DNA from: an uncultured Oscillospiraceae bacterium
GTDB taxonomy: Bacteria > Bacillota > Clostridia > Oscillospirales > Ruminococcaceae
DNA: 21,890 nt
Direction of reading: 5' to 3'
Assembly (NCBI GenBank): GCA_910579125.1
Contig: CAJTTH010000032.1
Span: forward strand, 1-21,890
Below the pieces are notes generated by a model. That model was not told the DNA's origin, did not search any database, and worked only from the letters and a program-made list of their open reading frames with translations. How positions within the stretch are numbered: the first letter of the stretch is position 1; each line of letters opens with the position of its first letter. The position numbers and the translations under genes were made by a program. Positions 8,434-16,185 of this stretch are shown here, piece after piece.

Positions 8434-8853
8434 TCAGCCGCAGCCGCCGCACGTCGAGCAGCTTCCCGAGCACTCCGCGGCGGGCGGTTCGCTCGGACAG
8501 GTTGCGGGGTCAGCGCCCTCCACCGAGTAGGTGAGTATCGTGTTGATCTCGCTCATCAGCTTATCCATACCCTGCTTCGCCATTGTAAACGCCGCCATAT
8601 TCTCGTTGGACATAACCGCGTCGTATGCCGAATGCATTTTCACGGTAAGCTCCTTTATCTTTTCGTCGTTCTTCTCACCCTCGGGCTTGTCCGACTCCAT
8701 TGCCAGATTTTGTCTGATAAGGTTGAACTCGCCGATAAGGTTCTGAAGCCCCTCGTCCGCGTCATTCGCGTTCTTCGTATTGATATACTCAATATATCTT
8801 TCGTCCGCCTGTACTACCTTTCCAAGCTCTCTTGCTGCTTCGATAACAGTCAT
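8434..8853 (-). CDS. ylbF: YlbF/YmcA-family (Ric) protein with cysteine-rich tail
   Basis: This 139-aa, mostly helical protein belongs to the YlbF/YmcA family (VIEAARELGKVVQADERYIEY...AYDAVMSNENMAAFTMAKQGMDKLMSEINTIL). In Bacillus subtilis YlbF (RicF), YmcA (RicA) and YaaT (RicT) form a complex carrying Fe-S clusters that affects RNase Y-dependent mRNA processing, competence and sporulation. The tail after about residue 115 holds five cysteines (TCPSEPPAAEC and GSCSTCGGC), plausible cluster ligands. The ATG at 8853 follows AAGGAG by 7 bases, and that ribosome site overlaps the miaB stop codon. Partner genes are not in this window. Confidence 0.87.
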   Translation of the reverse strand: MTVIEAARELGKVVQADERYIEYINTKNANDADEGLQNLIGEFNLIRQNLAMESDKPEGEKNDEKIKELTVKMHSAYDAVMSNENMAAFTMAKQGMDKLMSEINTILTYSVEGADPATCPSEPPAAECSGSCSTCGGCG

Positions 8854-8864
8854 AACAATTCTCC

Positions 8865-10268
8865 TTACAAATTAACTATTTTTCCCGTGAGCGCCCATTG
8901 GTACGCCCTTTCTATCTTAACGTCGACAAATTTGCCGATAAGTTCCTTGTCTCCGCCAAAATCCACAATTACGTCCTGGGGTGTTTTTCCCGTGAGCAAG
9001 CTCGGGTCTGTACGTCCCCCGCCCTCGCACAATACGCGGAGCGTCTGTCCGACGTACTTTTCGTACAGTCCGCGTCCGATTTCACTTTGGACTGCCAGCA
9101 GCTCCCTGAACCACTCGCCCTTTTCCTCTGCGGAAACGGGGTCGGGCATTTCGGCGGCTTTCGTTCCCTTGCGCGGGCTGTAAATGAACGTGTACAGCGA
9201 ATCGAACTTCACCTCGCGTATCAGCGAGAGCGTTTCCTCAAAGTCCTCGCGCGTTTCCCCGGGAAATCCCACGATAATATCCGAGGTGAGCGCCGCGTCG
9301 GGTATCCGTTCGCGGATATACTCCACGATTTTCAGGTAATCCCCGCGCGTGTAGTGCCTGTTCATCAGCCCCAGAACGCGGCTGCTCCCCGACTGCACGG
9401 GCAGATGAAAATGCCGTGTCACCTTTTCGCACTCAGCTATCGCGTCGATAAGCTCCCTTGTTGCGTCCTTGGGGTGGCTTGACATATAGCAGACGCGAAA
9501 CTCACCGTCAATGACGTTCACCGCACGGAGAAGCGCGGGAAAGTCCGTGCCGAGCTCCTTGCCGTAGGAGTTAACGTTCTGCCCCAAAAGCAGCAGCTCC
9601 TTTGCGCCGTTTTGTACAGCCGTCCGCGCCTCGCCGAGAATGTCCTCCTTACTCCGCGAACGCTCCCGACCGCGGACGTAAGGCACAATGCAGTAGGTGC
9701 AGAAATTATTGCAGCCGTACATTATCGGAATGCTCGCCCTGAGTGCGTTCTCGCGGCGAATCGGCAAGCCCTCGGCGATAACGCCGTCGCCCTCGGGAAC
9801 ATAAAACTCGCGCTTGCGCTCCGTAAGCTGTCTGTAGATCAGCTCGGGCAGCGTGTGCAGCGCGTTCGTGCCGAACACCAGATCAACGTGCGGAAAACTC
9901 CGCTTGATCTTCTCGACGATATGCTCCTGCTGCACCATGCAGCCGCACACGCCGATTACCACGTTCGGGTTGCGGCGTTTTTCGTGCTTGAGCGCTCCAA
10001 GATTGCCGAACACCCTGTCCTCGGCGTTTTCGCGTACCGCGCAGGTGTTGAAGATGATGATATCCGCGCCCTCGGGCGAATCGGAAAATCCGCAGCCCAT
10101 TTCGGCAAGCATACCCTTTATTTTTTCACCGTCGCTGACGTTCTGCTGACAGCCGAACGTGTGAACGTGAGCCGTCGGCGGCGACCCGCGCCGCGAGTTT
10201 ATTTCCGCGCACTTAGCTGTAAATTCGCGCTGTTTTGCCATTTCCTCGGCAGATATATTTTTTGTCAT
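8865..10268 (-). CDS. miaB: tRNA-2-methylthio-N6-dimethylallyladenosine synthase MiaB
   Basis: This radical-SAM enzyme adds a methylthio group to i6A37 in tRNA. In this 467-aa protein the N-terminal methylthiotransferase domain has cysteines at 40 (TFGCQQN), 76 (NTCAVRENAEDR) and 108/110 (GVCGCMVQQE). The radical-SAM triad is C186, C190 and C193 (CNNFCTYC). VGFPGETREDFEETL follows, with a TRAM-like RNA-binding domain at the C-terminus (from about 400). AVRENAEDR and the tRNA-modifying context favour MiaB over MtaB or RimO. The ATG at 10268 follows AGAGG by 5 bases, 14 bp after comFC. MiaA, encoded at the left of the window, makes its substrate. Confidence 0.95.
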   Translation of the reverse strand: MTKNISAEEMAKQREFTAKCAEINSRRGSPPTAHVHTFGCQQNVSDGEKIKGMLAEMGCGFSDSPEGADIIIFNTCAVRENAEDRVFGNLGALKHEKRRNPNVVIGVCGCMVQQEHIVEKIKRSFPHVDLVFGTNALHTLPELIYRQLTERKREFYVPEGDGVIAEGLPIRRENALRASIPIMYGCNNFCTYCIVPYVRGRERSRSKEDILGEARTAVQNGAKELLLLGQNVNSYGKELGTDFPALLRAVNVIDGEFRVCYMSSHPKDATRELIDAIAECEKVTRHFHLPVQSGSSRVLGLMNRHYTRGDYLKIVEYIRERIPDAALTSDIIVGFPGETREDFEETLSLIREVKFDSLYTFIYSPRKGTKAAEMPDPVSAEEKGEWFRELLAVQSEIGRGLYEKYVGQTLRVLCEGGGRTDPSLLTGKTPQDVIVDFGGDKELIGKFVDVKIERAYQWALTGKIVNL

Positions 10269-10282
10269 TTAAGCCTCTTGAA

Positions 10283-11020
10283 TTATTTTATATTTTTTTT
10301 ACACGAAAATACGGACCTTTTATGTATTCTGTACCGCGTGCGGTCTGCGGCGTGAGCGCAACTAGGCGTATGGGCGAAAACAACCGCTTTTACGTCCGCG
10401 GCACCCGCGTTCCACAGCATTTCCGCAATGACCGAAAGCGTACTGCCCGTTGTGGTCACGTCGTCCACCAGCATTATGCGTTTTCCCTTGATAAGCTCGG
10501 GCTTGGCGACGAAAAAGCTGCGTTTTGCGTTTTCGTGTCTGCCGCGCACATTGAGCGACTTCTGCTCCGTTTTGCCGCGAACCGCTCCCATGGCGTTCAC
10601 CGACGGTATGCCCATACGCATTTCCAACCGCTCCGAAATAATCTCCGCCGAGGAAAAGCCGCGCCTTGATATGCTCTTCCGTCCGCTCGGAACGGGCACG
10701 AACACGTCAAACTCCGCGAACAGCTCGCGCAGTCTGCGGCTCATCATCAGCGCGAACGCATCGGCGGGATATACAAGTCCGCCGTATTTCAGCATAAGCA
10801 CCGCGTCTCTGGCGCGCCCCGTGTAAAAGCAGCACACGAATAATTCCGAAACGTTCTCGGGCGGCGGCACTATCCCGTAAACGAACGGCAGCCGCCTGTA
10901 ACATTCATTACACCAGTAGTCCGCGCCGCTCATAACGTCGCCGCAGAACGGACAGCGGTTAGGCGCTATCAGCGCCGCGAATCTGCGGTAGCGCTCATAC
11001 GCCTTCAGCGAGCTAAACAA
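10283..11020 (-). CDS. comFC: ComFC-family phosphoribosyltransferase-like protein
   Basis: This 245-aa protein has the ComF layout: an N-terminal zinc finger (C23, C26, C37, C40: CPFC and CNEC), a DxxxxVP..RxxxRGF region (FDVFVPVPSGRKSISRRGFSSAEII), and a type I phosphoribosyltransferase motif at about 186-196 (LVDDVTTTGST). ComFC homologues are needed for DNA uptake and have been linked to recombination repair; the reaction is not settled. The start is TTG at 11020, chosen because GGAGG lies 6 bases upstream. It overlaps the end of recD2 by 8 bp, so translation is coupled. The basic C-terminal extension (RIHKRSVFSCKKNIK) is unremarkable. Confidence 0.9.
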   Translation of the reverse strand: MFSSLKAYERYRRFAALIAPNRCPFCGDVMSGADYWCNECYRRLPFVYGIVPPPENVSELFVCCFYTGRARDAVLMLKYGGLVYPADAFALMMSRRLRELFAEFDVFVPVPSGRKSISRRGFSSAEIISERLEMRMGIPSVNAMGAVRGKTEQKSLNVRGRHENAKRSFFVAKPELIKGKRIMLVDDVTTTGSTLSVIAEMLWNAGAADVKAVVFAHTPSCAHAADRTRYRIHKRSVFSCKKNIK

Positions 11021-13211
11021 AGTGATCCTCCAGCATGGGCTTTAAGCAAGTAAAGCGTTCCGTGCGGCGGTCGTTGTACACCATTTCGCTTACCTTGTTC
11101 CTCGTTCCGATAACGATAAGCGTTTTCTTCGCGCGCGTTACTGCCGTGTACAGCAGATTGCGGTATGAAAGCCTGTCCATGCGGTTCGGCAGCGGCATAA
11201 TCACCGCGGGGTATTCGCTGCCTTGGCTTTTGTGAACGGTAATCGCGTAGGCGTGCTCTATCTTTTTGAGCATATCGCCGTCGTAGACCGCTTTTCTGCC
11301 CTCAAAATCTATCTCGCAGCGCTGATTGAGCCTGTCCGTGTCGAGTATCTTCCCGATATCGCCGTTGAATATCCCGTGCGATTTCTCCGCGCCGCGCCGC
11401 CACTCGACGTCGTAGTCGTTCTTGGTCTGCATTATTTTGTCGCCGTCGCGGAGCAACGTGTTGATGAAGTTCATCTCGCGCTTCGCCTTGGACGGCGGAT
11501 TGAGCGCCAATTGCAGCTCCTTGTTGACCGCACCCGTGCCGACAGTTCCCATTCTCGACAAGCAAAGCACCTGAATATCGTCGAGCGGGTCGTAGCCGTA
11601 AGCCTTAGGCAGCCGCATTCTGCAAAGCTCTATCACCAGCCGCAGTGTGTTTTCCTCACTCTCTGAGGGCATAAAGAAAAAGTCGTTGTCGCGCACGTTC
11701 AGCTGCGGTATCTCTCCGTGAATAATGCTGTGTGCGTTCGTTACGATAAGGCTCTGCGCCGCCTGTCGGAATATCTCGGTAAGCTCGACCATGGGTACGC
11801 AGCCGCTGTCGATGAGGTCGCGCAGGATATTACCCGCGCCCACCGACGGCAGCTGATTGCTGTCGCCCACCATAATGAGCCTTGTGCCGCCCTTGAGCGC
11901 TTTCAGCAGCGACGCGAACAGCATGGTGTCCACCATCGACATCTCGTCGATTATCACCGCGTCGCACACCAGCGGATTTTCCTCGTTTCGCCTGAACGAG
12001 CCGCGCGCTCCGTCCATTTCCAGCAGCCTGTGAATGGTCTGCGCCTGCGCTCCCGTAAGATCCGCCATGCGTTTTGCGGCTCTTCCCGTCGGCGCGGCAA
12101 GCTTTATCCTCATTCGGCGCTTCTTGAACAGCTCGATGACGGCGTTGAGCGTAGTGGTTTTGCCTGTGCCCGGTCCGCCCGTCAAAATAAACACGCCGTT
12201 GTTCATGCAGCCGTTTATCGCCTCGAGCTGCGTCTGCTCGTACTCTATCCCCTGTGCCTTGGCTATTCCCGCTATCTCGCTGCCGTAGTCCGTGTTTTCG
12301 TTTGCGGAGCGCTTTATCATCTCCGAAACACGCTCGGCTATGTAGGTCTCGGCGGCGAAATATTCCGCTAGATAAACGTAATTGCCGTCGTAAATATCCG
12401 ACAGCACGATTTCGCCCTGTTTTTCGGCGAATTGCAGCGCCGCCGAGTAGAGCTTTTCGCCGATAAGGAGTTGCTGTGTCACTGTAAGCGACAGCTCGCT
12501 CTCGCGCATACAGCAGTTCCCCTCGTCAGCATACTGCCTGAGTACCCAGATTATCGCCGCGAACGCGCGTTCCTCGCTGTCGGCGGGGAAATCGAGATCG
12601 CGCGCTATTCTCTCCGCGTCCGCGAAGCGCAGGTCTATCCCGCCGCCGCAAAGACAGTACGGGTTATCCTTTACGGCGCGGATAAGATCGGTGCCGTACA
12701 TTTTCCACGCCGCCGTTATCACATACTGCGGCACGGAATATTTCGAGAAAAACGTCATCACCTTGCGCAAGCCTGTGATGTTGTGGAACTCCTGTCCGAT
12801 AACGCGTGCGCGTTCGGGCGTGATGTTTTTGATAACGGAGAGCTGTCCCGGGTCGTTTTCGAGAATTTCCAGCGTTCTTTCGCCGAAGGCGTCCACAATA
12901 TGCTTCGCCGCCCCGGGACCCAAGCCCTTTATAACGCCCGAGCCGAGATATTTCCTGATAGCGTCCGCACCCTCGGGCAGCGAGCGCTCGAACATCACCA
13001 CCTTGAACTGTCTGCCGTATTTCGCGTTGGAAACGTACTCGCCGTAAAGAGTAAGCCGCTCGCCGTCTCGCACGTCGCCCATATTGCCCACGGCGGTAAG
13101 CAGCGAGCTGTCTACGTTCATATCCAGCACGATATAACCCGACTCCTCGTTGAAGAACACCACGTCCTCAACGTCGCCCGTCACGCATATCAGATTTTCT
13201 TCATTGTCCAT
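11013..13211 (-). CDS. recD2: RecD2-type ATP-dependent DNA helicase
   Basis: This 5'-3' superfamily 1B DNA helicase, unlike E. coli RecD, acts outside RecBCD. The 732 aa match the RecD2 size. An OB-like N-terminus (LICVTGDVEDVVFFNEESGYIVL) is followed by a helix-hairpin-helix region (VIKGLGPGAAKHIVDAFG). Walker A (LTGGPGTGKTTT) is at about residue 345 and Walker B (VIIDEMSMVD) at about 418. The C-terminal motifs are YAITVHKSQGSEYPAVI (about 660) and YTAVTRAKK (about 690). The ATG at 13211 has a GGTGA ribosome site about 4 bases upstream. Its placement with mutSL fits a DNA-repair role, and the 3' end overlaps comFC by 8 bp. Confidence 0.94.
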   Translation of the reverse strand: MDNEENLICVTGDVEDVVFFNEESGYIVLDMNVDSSLLTAVGNMGDVRDGERLTLYGEYVSNAKYGRQFKVVMFERSLPEGADAIRKYLGSGVIKGLGPGAAKHIVDAFGERTLEILENDPGQLSVIKNITPERARVIGQEFHNITGLRKVMTFFSKYSVPQYVITAAWKMYGTDLIRAVKDNPYCLCGGGIDLRFADAERIARDLDFPADSEERAFAAIIWVLRQYADEGNCCMRESELSLTVTQQLLIGEKLYSAALQFAEKQGEIVLSDIYDGNYVYLAEYFAAETYIAERVSEMIKRSANENTDYGSEIAGIAKAQGIEYEQTQLEAINGCMNNGVFILTGGPGTGKTTTLNAVIELFKKRRMRIKLAAPTGRAAKRMADLTGAQAQTIHRLLEMDGARGSFRRNEENPLVCDAVIIDEMSMVDTMLFASLLKALKGGTRLIMVGDSNQLPSVGAGNILRDLIDSGCVPMVELTEIFRQAAQSLIVTNAHSIIHGEIPQLNVRDNDFFFMPSESEENTLRLVIELCRMRLPKAYGYDPLDDIQVLCLSRMGTVGTGAVNKELQLALNPPSKAKREMNFINTLLRDGDKIMQTKNDYDVEWRRGAEKSHGIFNGDIGKILDTDRLNQRCEIDFEGRKAVYDGDMLKKIEHAYAITVHKSQGSEYPAVIMPLPNRMDRLSYRNLLYTAVTRAKKTLIVIGTRNKVSEMVYNDRRTERFTCLKPMLEDHFV

Positions 13212-13241
13212 TATTTCACCGACCCGTTTGCCGAATTTGTC

Positions 13242-13475
13242 CTACCGGCGTAATTTTTTAAGCTCGCCGTCTTTATCGTTAATCACGTAAACCTTTCCGA
13301 TATGCGGAGAACGTCTTGCCATATCCAGAAATTCCTCTATGTTCTCGTCGTCGCCGACGTATACGTCAAACTCCCTCGCAGCGCTGTCCAGCAGCGCCCT
13401 TGCCAGCAGATGCAGCAGCATAGCCAGCCCGAAAATAGATATAAACATCAGCGCAAAAACGTACAAAAACTGCAT
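13242..13475 (-). CDS. Small single-pass membrane protein, unrecognised
   Basis: This 77-aa protein has one N-terminal membrane segment (about residues 2-28, FLYVFALMFISIFGLAMLLHLLARALL). A short cytoplasmic alpha/beta tail follows (FDVYVGDDENIEEFLDMARRSPHIGKVYVINDKD). I do not recognise the family. It is real: a strong GGAGG lies 6 bases before the ATG at 13475, and it fits the operon, 46 bp after prmA and 30 bp before recD2. The function is unknown. Confidence 0.75.
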   Translation of the reverse strand: MQFLYVFALMFISIFGLAMLLHLLARALLDSAAREFDVYVGDDENIEEFLDMARRSPHIGKVYVINDKDGELKKLRR

Positions 13476-13521
13476 ACAGATCCTCCTCTCGGAGCATTAT
13501 ATGCCGTTTAAGCGGAAGTTG

Positions 13522-14481
13522 TCATTGGAGCAGGGTACAATTCCAGCCCTCTTCGTTTTTCGCCAGTACCGTGCGCCAGCCGTTTTTCTCGAGCGCCGCC
13601 GTTACCTCGCCGACACGCTCATCGATTATCCCCGAAACAATAAGCCGCCCGCCCTCGCGGACAAACCCCTTGAACAGTCCGCTCATTCCGATTATAACAT
13701 CCGCGACGATATTCGCGCAAATAAGGTCGTAGCCGGTGCCTATTTTTTCGCGAAGCTCCTTGTTGTCGATTATGTTTCCGCAGTACACGGTGAAGTTCTC
13801 AAAGCCGTTCTTGGCGATATTCTCCGAGGCGGTCTTTACGGCATTCTCAAAAATATCGCAGATCGTAACCTCTTTAGCGCCCAACAGAAACGCCGCAATC
13901 GAAAGTATGCCGCTTCCGCAGCCGAGATCGAGAACGCGCTCGCCGCCGCTCACAACGCCCTCGAGCATTTCCATTACCATCTTCGTGGTGTAGTGCTGCC
14001 CCGTTCCGAATGTGGACGCGGGGTCGATCTCGAGTATCCTGTCGCTGTCCGTTTTCTCGAACGTCTCCCACGACGGCTTTACGATAAGGCTCTTACCCAC
14101 TCTGAACGGCTTATAATACTTCTTCCAGTTGTTCGCCCAGTCCTCTTCCTTTACATTGGCGAGCTCCATGCGGATATTGCCGAAAAATCCGTCGGCGTTG
14201 TGCGCTTTCCGGTCGTCGACAAGACCGCGAATCGCCGCGAGCATTTCCGCGCCCTGTGCATTTTCGTGAACGTACAGCGTTATATGCGGCTCAACGTTTT
14301 TCAGCCCCATAAGCTCGTCGTCGACGTAATCCCAGTTAGCGTTCTTGTCCGCGAGAAAATCCTCAAAATCCGCGCTGTCCTGTATGATAAAGCCGGTTAT
14401 CCCGTATTCCTCAAGCGCTCCCGTTAGCCCGTCGATCGCCTGTGAGGACGTGTATATGTCAATTTGTGTAAAGTTATCCAT
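13522..14481 (-). CDS. prmA: Ribosomal protein L11 methyltransferase PrmA
   Basis: PrmA methylates ribosomal protein L11 with S-adenosylmethionine. In this 319-aa protein an N-terminal substrate-recognition domain (FTQIDIYTSSQAIDGLTGALEEYG) precedes the Rossmann methyltransferase, with TFGTGQHYTTKMV and VLDLGCGSGILSIAA as the cofactor motif. DLICANIVADVI corresponds to the family's NIL/NP-type catalytic-loop region. The ATG at 14481 follows GGAGG by 7 bases; the alternative start 21 bases upstream overlaps that ribosome site. The promoter at 14533-14561 precedes it, making prmA the first gene of a long operon running through mutL. Confidence 0.95.
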   Translation of the reverse strand: MDNFTQIDIYTSSQAIDGLTGALEEYGITGFIIQDSADFEDFLADKNANWDYVDDELMGLKNVEPHITLYVHENAQGAEMLAAIRGLVDDRKAHNADGFFGNIRMELANVKEEDWANNWKKYYKPFRVGKSLIVKPSWETFEKTDSDRILEIDPASTFGTGQHYTTKMVMEMLEGVVSGGERVLDLGCGSGILSIAAFLLGAKEVTICDIFENAVKTASENIAKNGFENFTVYCGNIIDNKELREKIGTGYDLICANIVADVIIGMSGLFKGFVREGGRLIVSGIIDERVGEVTAALEKNGWRTVLAKNEEGWNCTLLQ

Positions 14482-14532
14482 TATCTTCCTCCGAAAAAAC
14501 ACGACAGTTTTTCTTTAACAATAATCATATTC

Positions 14533-14561
14533 ATTATACAACATATTGTAGAAAAAATCAA
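14533..14561 (-). promoter_or_regulatory. Promoter of the prmA-mutL operon
   Basis: The minus strand reads TTGATT (14561-14556), a 17-bp spacer, then TATAAT (14538-14533). This is a near-consensus housekeeping promoter ending 52 bp upstream of the prmA start. It is the only convincing promoter I see before the nine closely spaced minus-strand genes down to 3028. Confidence 0.75.
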
Positions 14562-14709
14562 GTATTAAAATATATTTTGAACAATTTTTCCCGAAACAGC
14601 TTCACACCGTGATTTAAAGTGAAATGAGCGTATTAAAATTATTTGTTCCTTTTAATTGCCATTTATGGTTTATTAAGTAAATGTAAGAATAATACGGAAA
14701 ATTTGTCAA

Positions 14710-14738
14710 TTGCAGGATTATACGAAATATGTTAAAAT
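14710..14738 (+). promoter_or_regulatory. Candidate promoter of the 86-aa XRE regulator
   Basis: TTGCAG (14710-14715), a 17-bp spacer and TAAAAT (14733-14738) are preceded by the extended -10 dinucleotide TG at 14730-14731. The start codon is 74 bp downstream. The match is good but not perfect. Confidence 0.5.
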
Positions 14739-14750
14739 AAAACATGAGAT

Positions 14751-14786
14751 CGGAACGGGATTTCGGTTTCCGCCGTCACAAACGGC
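14751..14786 (+). promoter_or_regulatory. Two abutting hairpins in the XRE leader
   Basis: CGGAA (14751-14755) can pair with TTCCG (14768-14772), and GCCGT (14772-14776) pairs with ACGGC (14782-14786) across a 5-nt loop. The stems share base 14772. They end 16 bases before the GGAGG ribosome site, so they could be operator half-sites or RNA structure. There is no U-tract. Confidence 0.35.
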
Positions 14787-14812
14787 ATAAGAGAAAATAA
14801 TTGGAGGAAATA

Positions 14813-15073
14813 ATGAACAGCAATCAGCACAAAACACTTAATGAAGCGTTTGGGGAAATGCTTCACGTATCGCGCATCGAAAAGCACATCACACAGAAAA
14901 ACCTGTCCGAAATGGCAGGCATAAGCGACACATATCTGCGCAACGTCGAAAACGGATATCATACCGCCACATGGGTCATCTGGCTGAAATTATGCACCGC
15001 GCTGGAGATCGACGTTCCGGCGCTTCAGCAGAAATACATAAAACCCGAGCTTGACGACTGCAGGAATAAATAA
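14813..15073 (+). CDS. XRE-family helix-turn-helix regulator, 86 aa
   Basis: This small DNA-binding protein is made almost entirely of one Cro/C1-type helix-turn-helix (FGEMLHVSRIEKHITQKNLSEMAGISDTYLRNVENGYHTATWVIWLKLCTALEIDVPAL, about residues 13-71). It has a short charged tail and no ligand or peptidase domain. The ATG at 14813 follows GGAGG by 5 bases; a TTG 12 bases upstream overlaps that site. It is the only plus-strand gene between the two leftward operons, so it may be autoregulated or act on the divergent prmA promoter. The target is unknown. Confidence 0.85.
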   Translation: MNSNQHKTLNEAFGEMLHVSRIEKHITQKNLSEMAGISDTYLRNVENGYHTATWVIWLKLCTALEIDVPALQQKYIKPELDDCRNK

Positions 15074-15079
15074 ACTTAA

Positions 15080-15104
15080 AAGCCCCCCGACACCCGGGGG
15101 ACTT
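15080..15104 (-). terminator. Intrinsic terminator of the ilvBNC operon
   Basis: CGGGGG (15095-15100) pairs with CCCCCG (15084-15089) across a 5-nt loop, and flanking CTT/AAG extends the stem past one mismatch. On the minus strand the stem is followed by CTTTTAAGTTTATTT, a good U-rich tail, 15 bp after the ilvC stop. On the plus strand the tail is weaker, but the stem may also help end the XRE transcript that converges here. Confidence 0.8.
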
Positions 15105-15118
15105 CATATTTGCCGAAA

Positions 15119-16108
15119 TTACTTGTTCCAGTCGTACAGCTTGCGTATCTCAGCGCCCACCTGCTCGAGCTGATGTTCAGCCTCGATGCGTCGGCAAGCG
15201 TTGAAGTGCAGTCTGCCTGTCTTGTTCTCGTTGATCCACTTGGACGCGAACGTGCCGTCCTGGATCTCGGTGAGAATCTTCTTCATTTCTTTCTTGGTCT
15301 CTTCGGTGATAAGGCGCTTGCCCGTCTCATAATCGCCGAACTCCGCAGTGTCGGAAATGGAGTATCTCATCATCGAGAAGCCGCCCTTGTAGATAAGGTC
15401 AACGATGAGCTTCATCTCGTGAATGCACTCAAAATAAGCGTTCTGAGGATCGTAACCCGCCTCAACAAGGGTCTCGAAGCCCGCCTTCATCAAAGCGGTA
15501 ACGCCGCCGCAGAGCACAGCCTGTTCGCCGAACAGATCGGTCTCGGTCTCCATTTTGAACGTAGTCTCGAGAACGCCCGCGCGTGCGCCGCCGATACCCG
15601 CAGCGTAAGCCAGACCCGTATCGAGCGCTCTGCCCGTAGCGTCCTGATGTACGGCAACCAGACAGGGTACACCCTTGCCCTCAACGTACTCCGAGCGAAC
15701 AGTGTGACCCGGACCCTTGGGCGCGATCATAATAACGTCAACGTCCGCAGGGGGAACGATCAGTCCGAAGTGGATATTGAAGCCGTGCGCGAACATAAGC
15801 GTCTTGCCTGCGGTGAGGTTCGGCTTAATGGACTCGAGGTACAGTGCCTGCTGCTTCTCGTCGTTGATAAGGATCATGATAACGTCGGCTTTCTTTGCAG
15901 CCTCGGCAGCCACAGCGACCTCCAGACCCGCCTCCTCGGCTTTCTTCCAGCTCTTCGAGCCCTCGTACAGACCAACCACTACCTTAACGCCGCTGTCCTT
16001 AAGGTTCAGCGCGTGAGCGTGACCCTGAGAGCCGTAACCGATAATCGCGACGGTCTTGCCGTCGAGCGCGGACAGATTACAGTCCTCGGAATGATACATC
16101 TTTGCCAT
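15119..16108 (-). CDS. ilvC: Ketol-acid reductoisomerase IlvC
   Basis: IlvC converts acetolactate or acetohydroxybutyrate to dihydroxy acids using NAD(P)H and Mg2+, step 2 of valine/isoleucine synthesis. At 329 aa it is a short class I enzyme. GYGSQGHA (residues 24-31) forms the nucleotide fold. The loop GLYEGSKSWKKAEE sets cofactor preference. APKGPGHTVRSEY and the C-terminal knotted domain (FECIHEMKLIVDLIYKGGFSMMRYSISDTAEFGDY) supply the metal and substrate ligands. The ATG at 16108 (MAKMYHSED) has AAGGAG upstream with a 9-base spacer; the earlier in-frame ATG at 16126 overlaps that site. It follows ilvN by 77 bp and ends at a terminator. Confidence 0.97.
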   Translation of the reverse strand: MAKMYHSEDCNLSALDGKTVAIIGYGSQGHAHALNLKDSGVKVVVGLYEGSKSWKKAEEAGLEVAVAAEAAKKADVIMILINDEKQQALYLESIKPNLTAGKTLMFAHGFNIHFGLIVPPADVDVIMIAPKGPGHTVRSEYVEGKGVPCLVAVHQDATGRALDTGLAYAAGIGGARAGVLETTFKMETETDLFGEQAVLCGGVTALMKAGFETLVEAGYDPQNAYFECIHEMKLIVDLIYKGGFSMMRYSISDTAEFGDYETGKRLITEETKKEMKKILTEIQDGTFASKWINENKTGRLHFNACRRIEAEHQLEQVGAEIRKLYDWNK

Positions 16109-16185
16109 AATAATTATCTCCTTCATACAATTTTATTTCGACGCCGTTTCCGGCGAGGTGATCAATTTGTGCGCAGAACAAGTTC

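Larger units (their letters stand above)
14482..14812. other. 331-bp divergent intergenic region, prmA / XRE regulator
   Basis: This AT-rich region carries the leftward prmA promoter (14533-14561), a candidate rightward promoter (14710-14738) and hairpins in the rightward leader (14751-14786). The middle stretch, about 14565-14705, holds nothing I can name: no open frame with a ribosome site and no clear palindrome. Confidence 0.6.
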
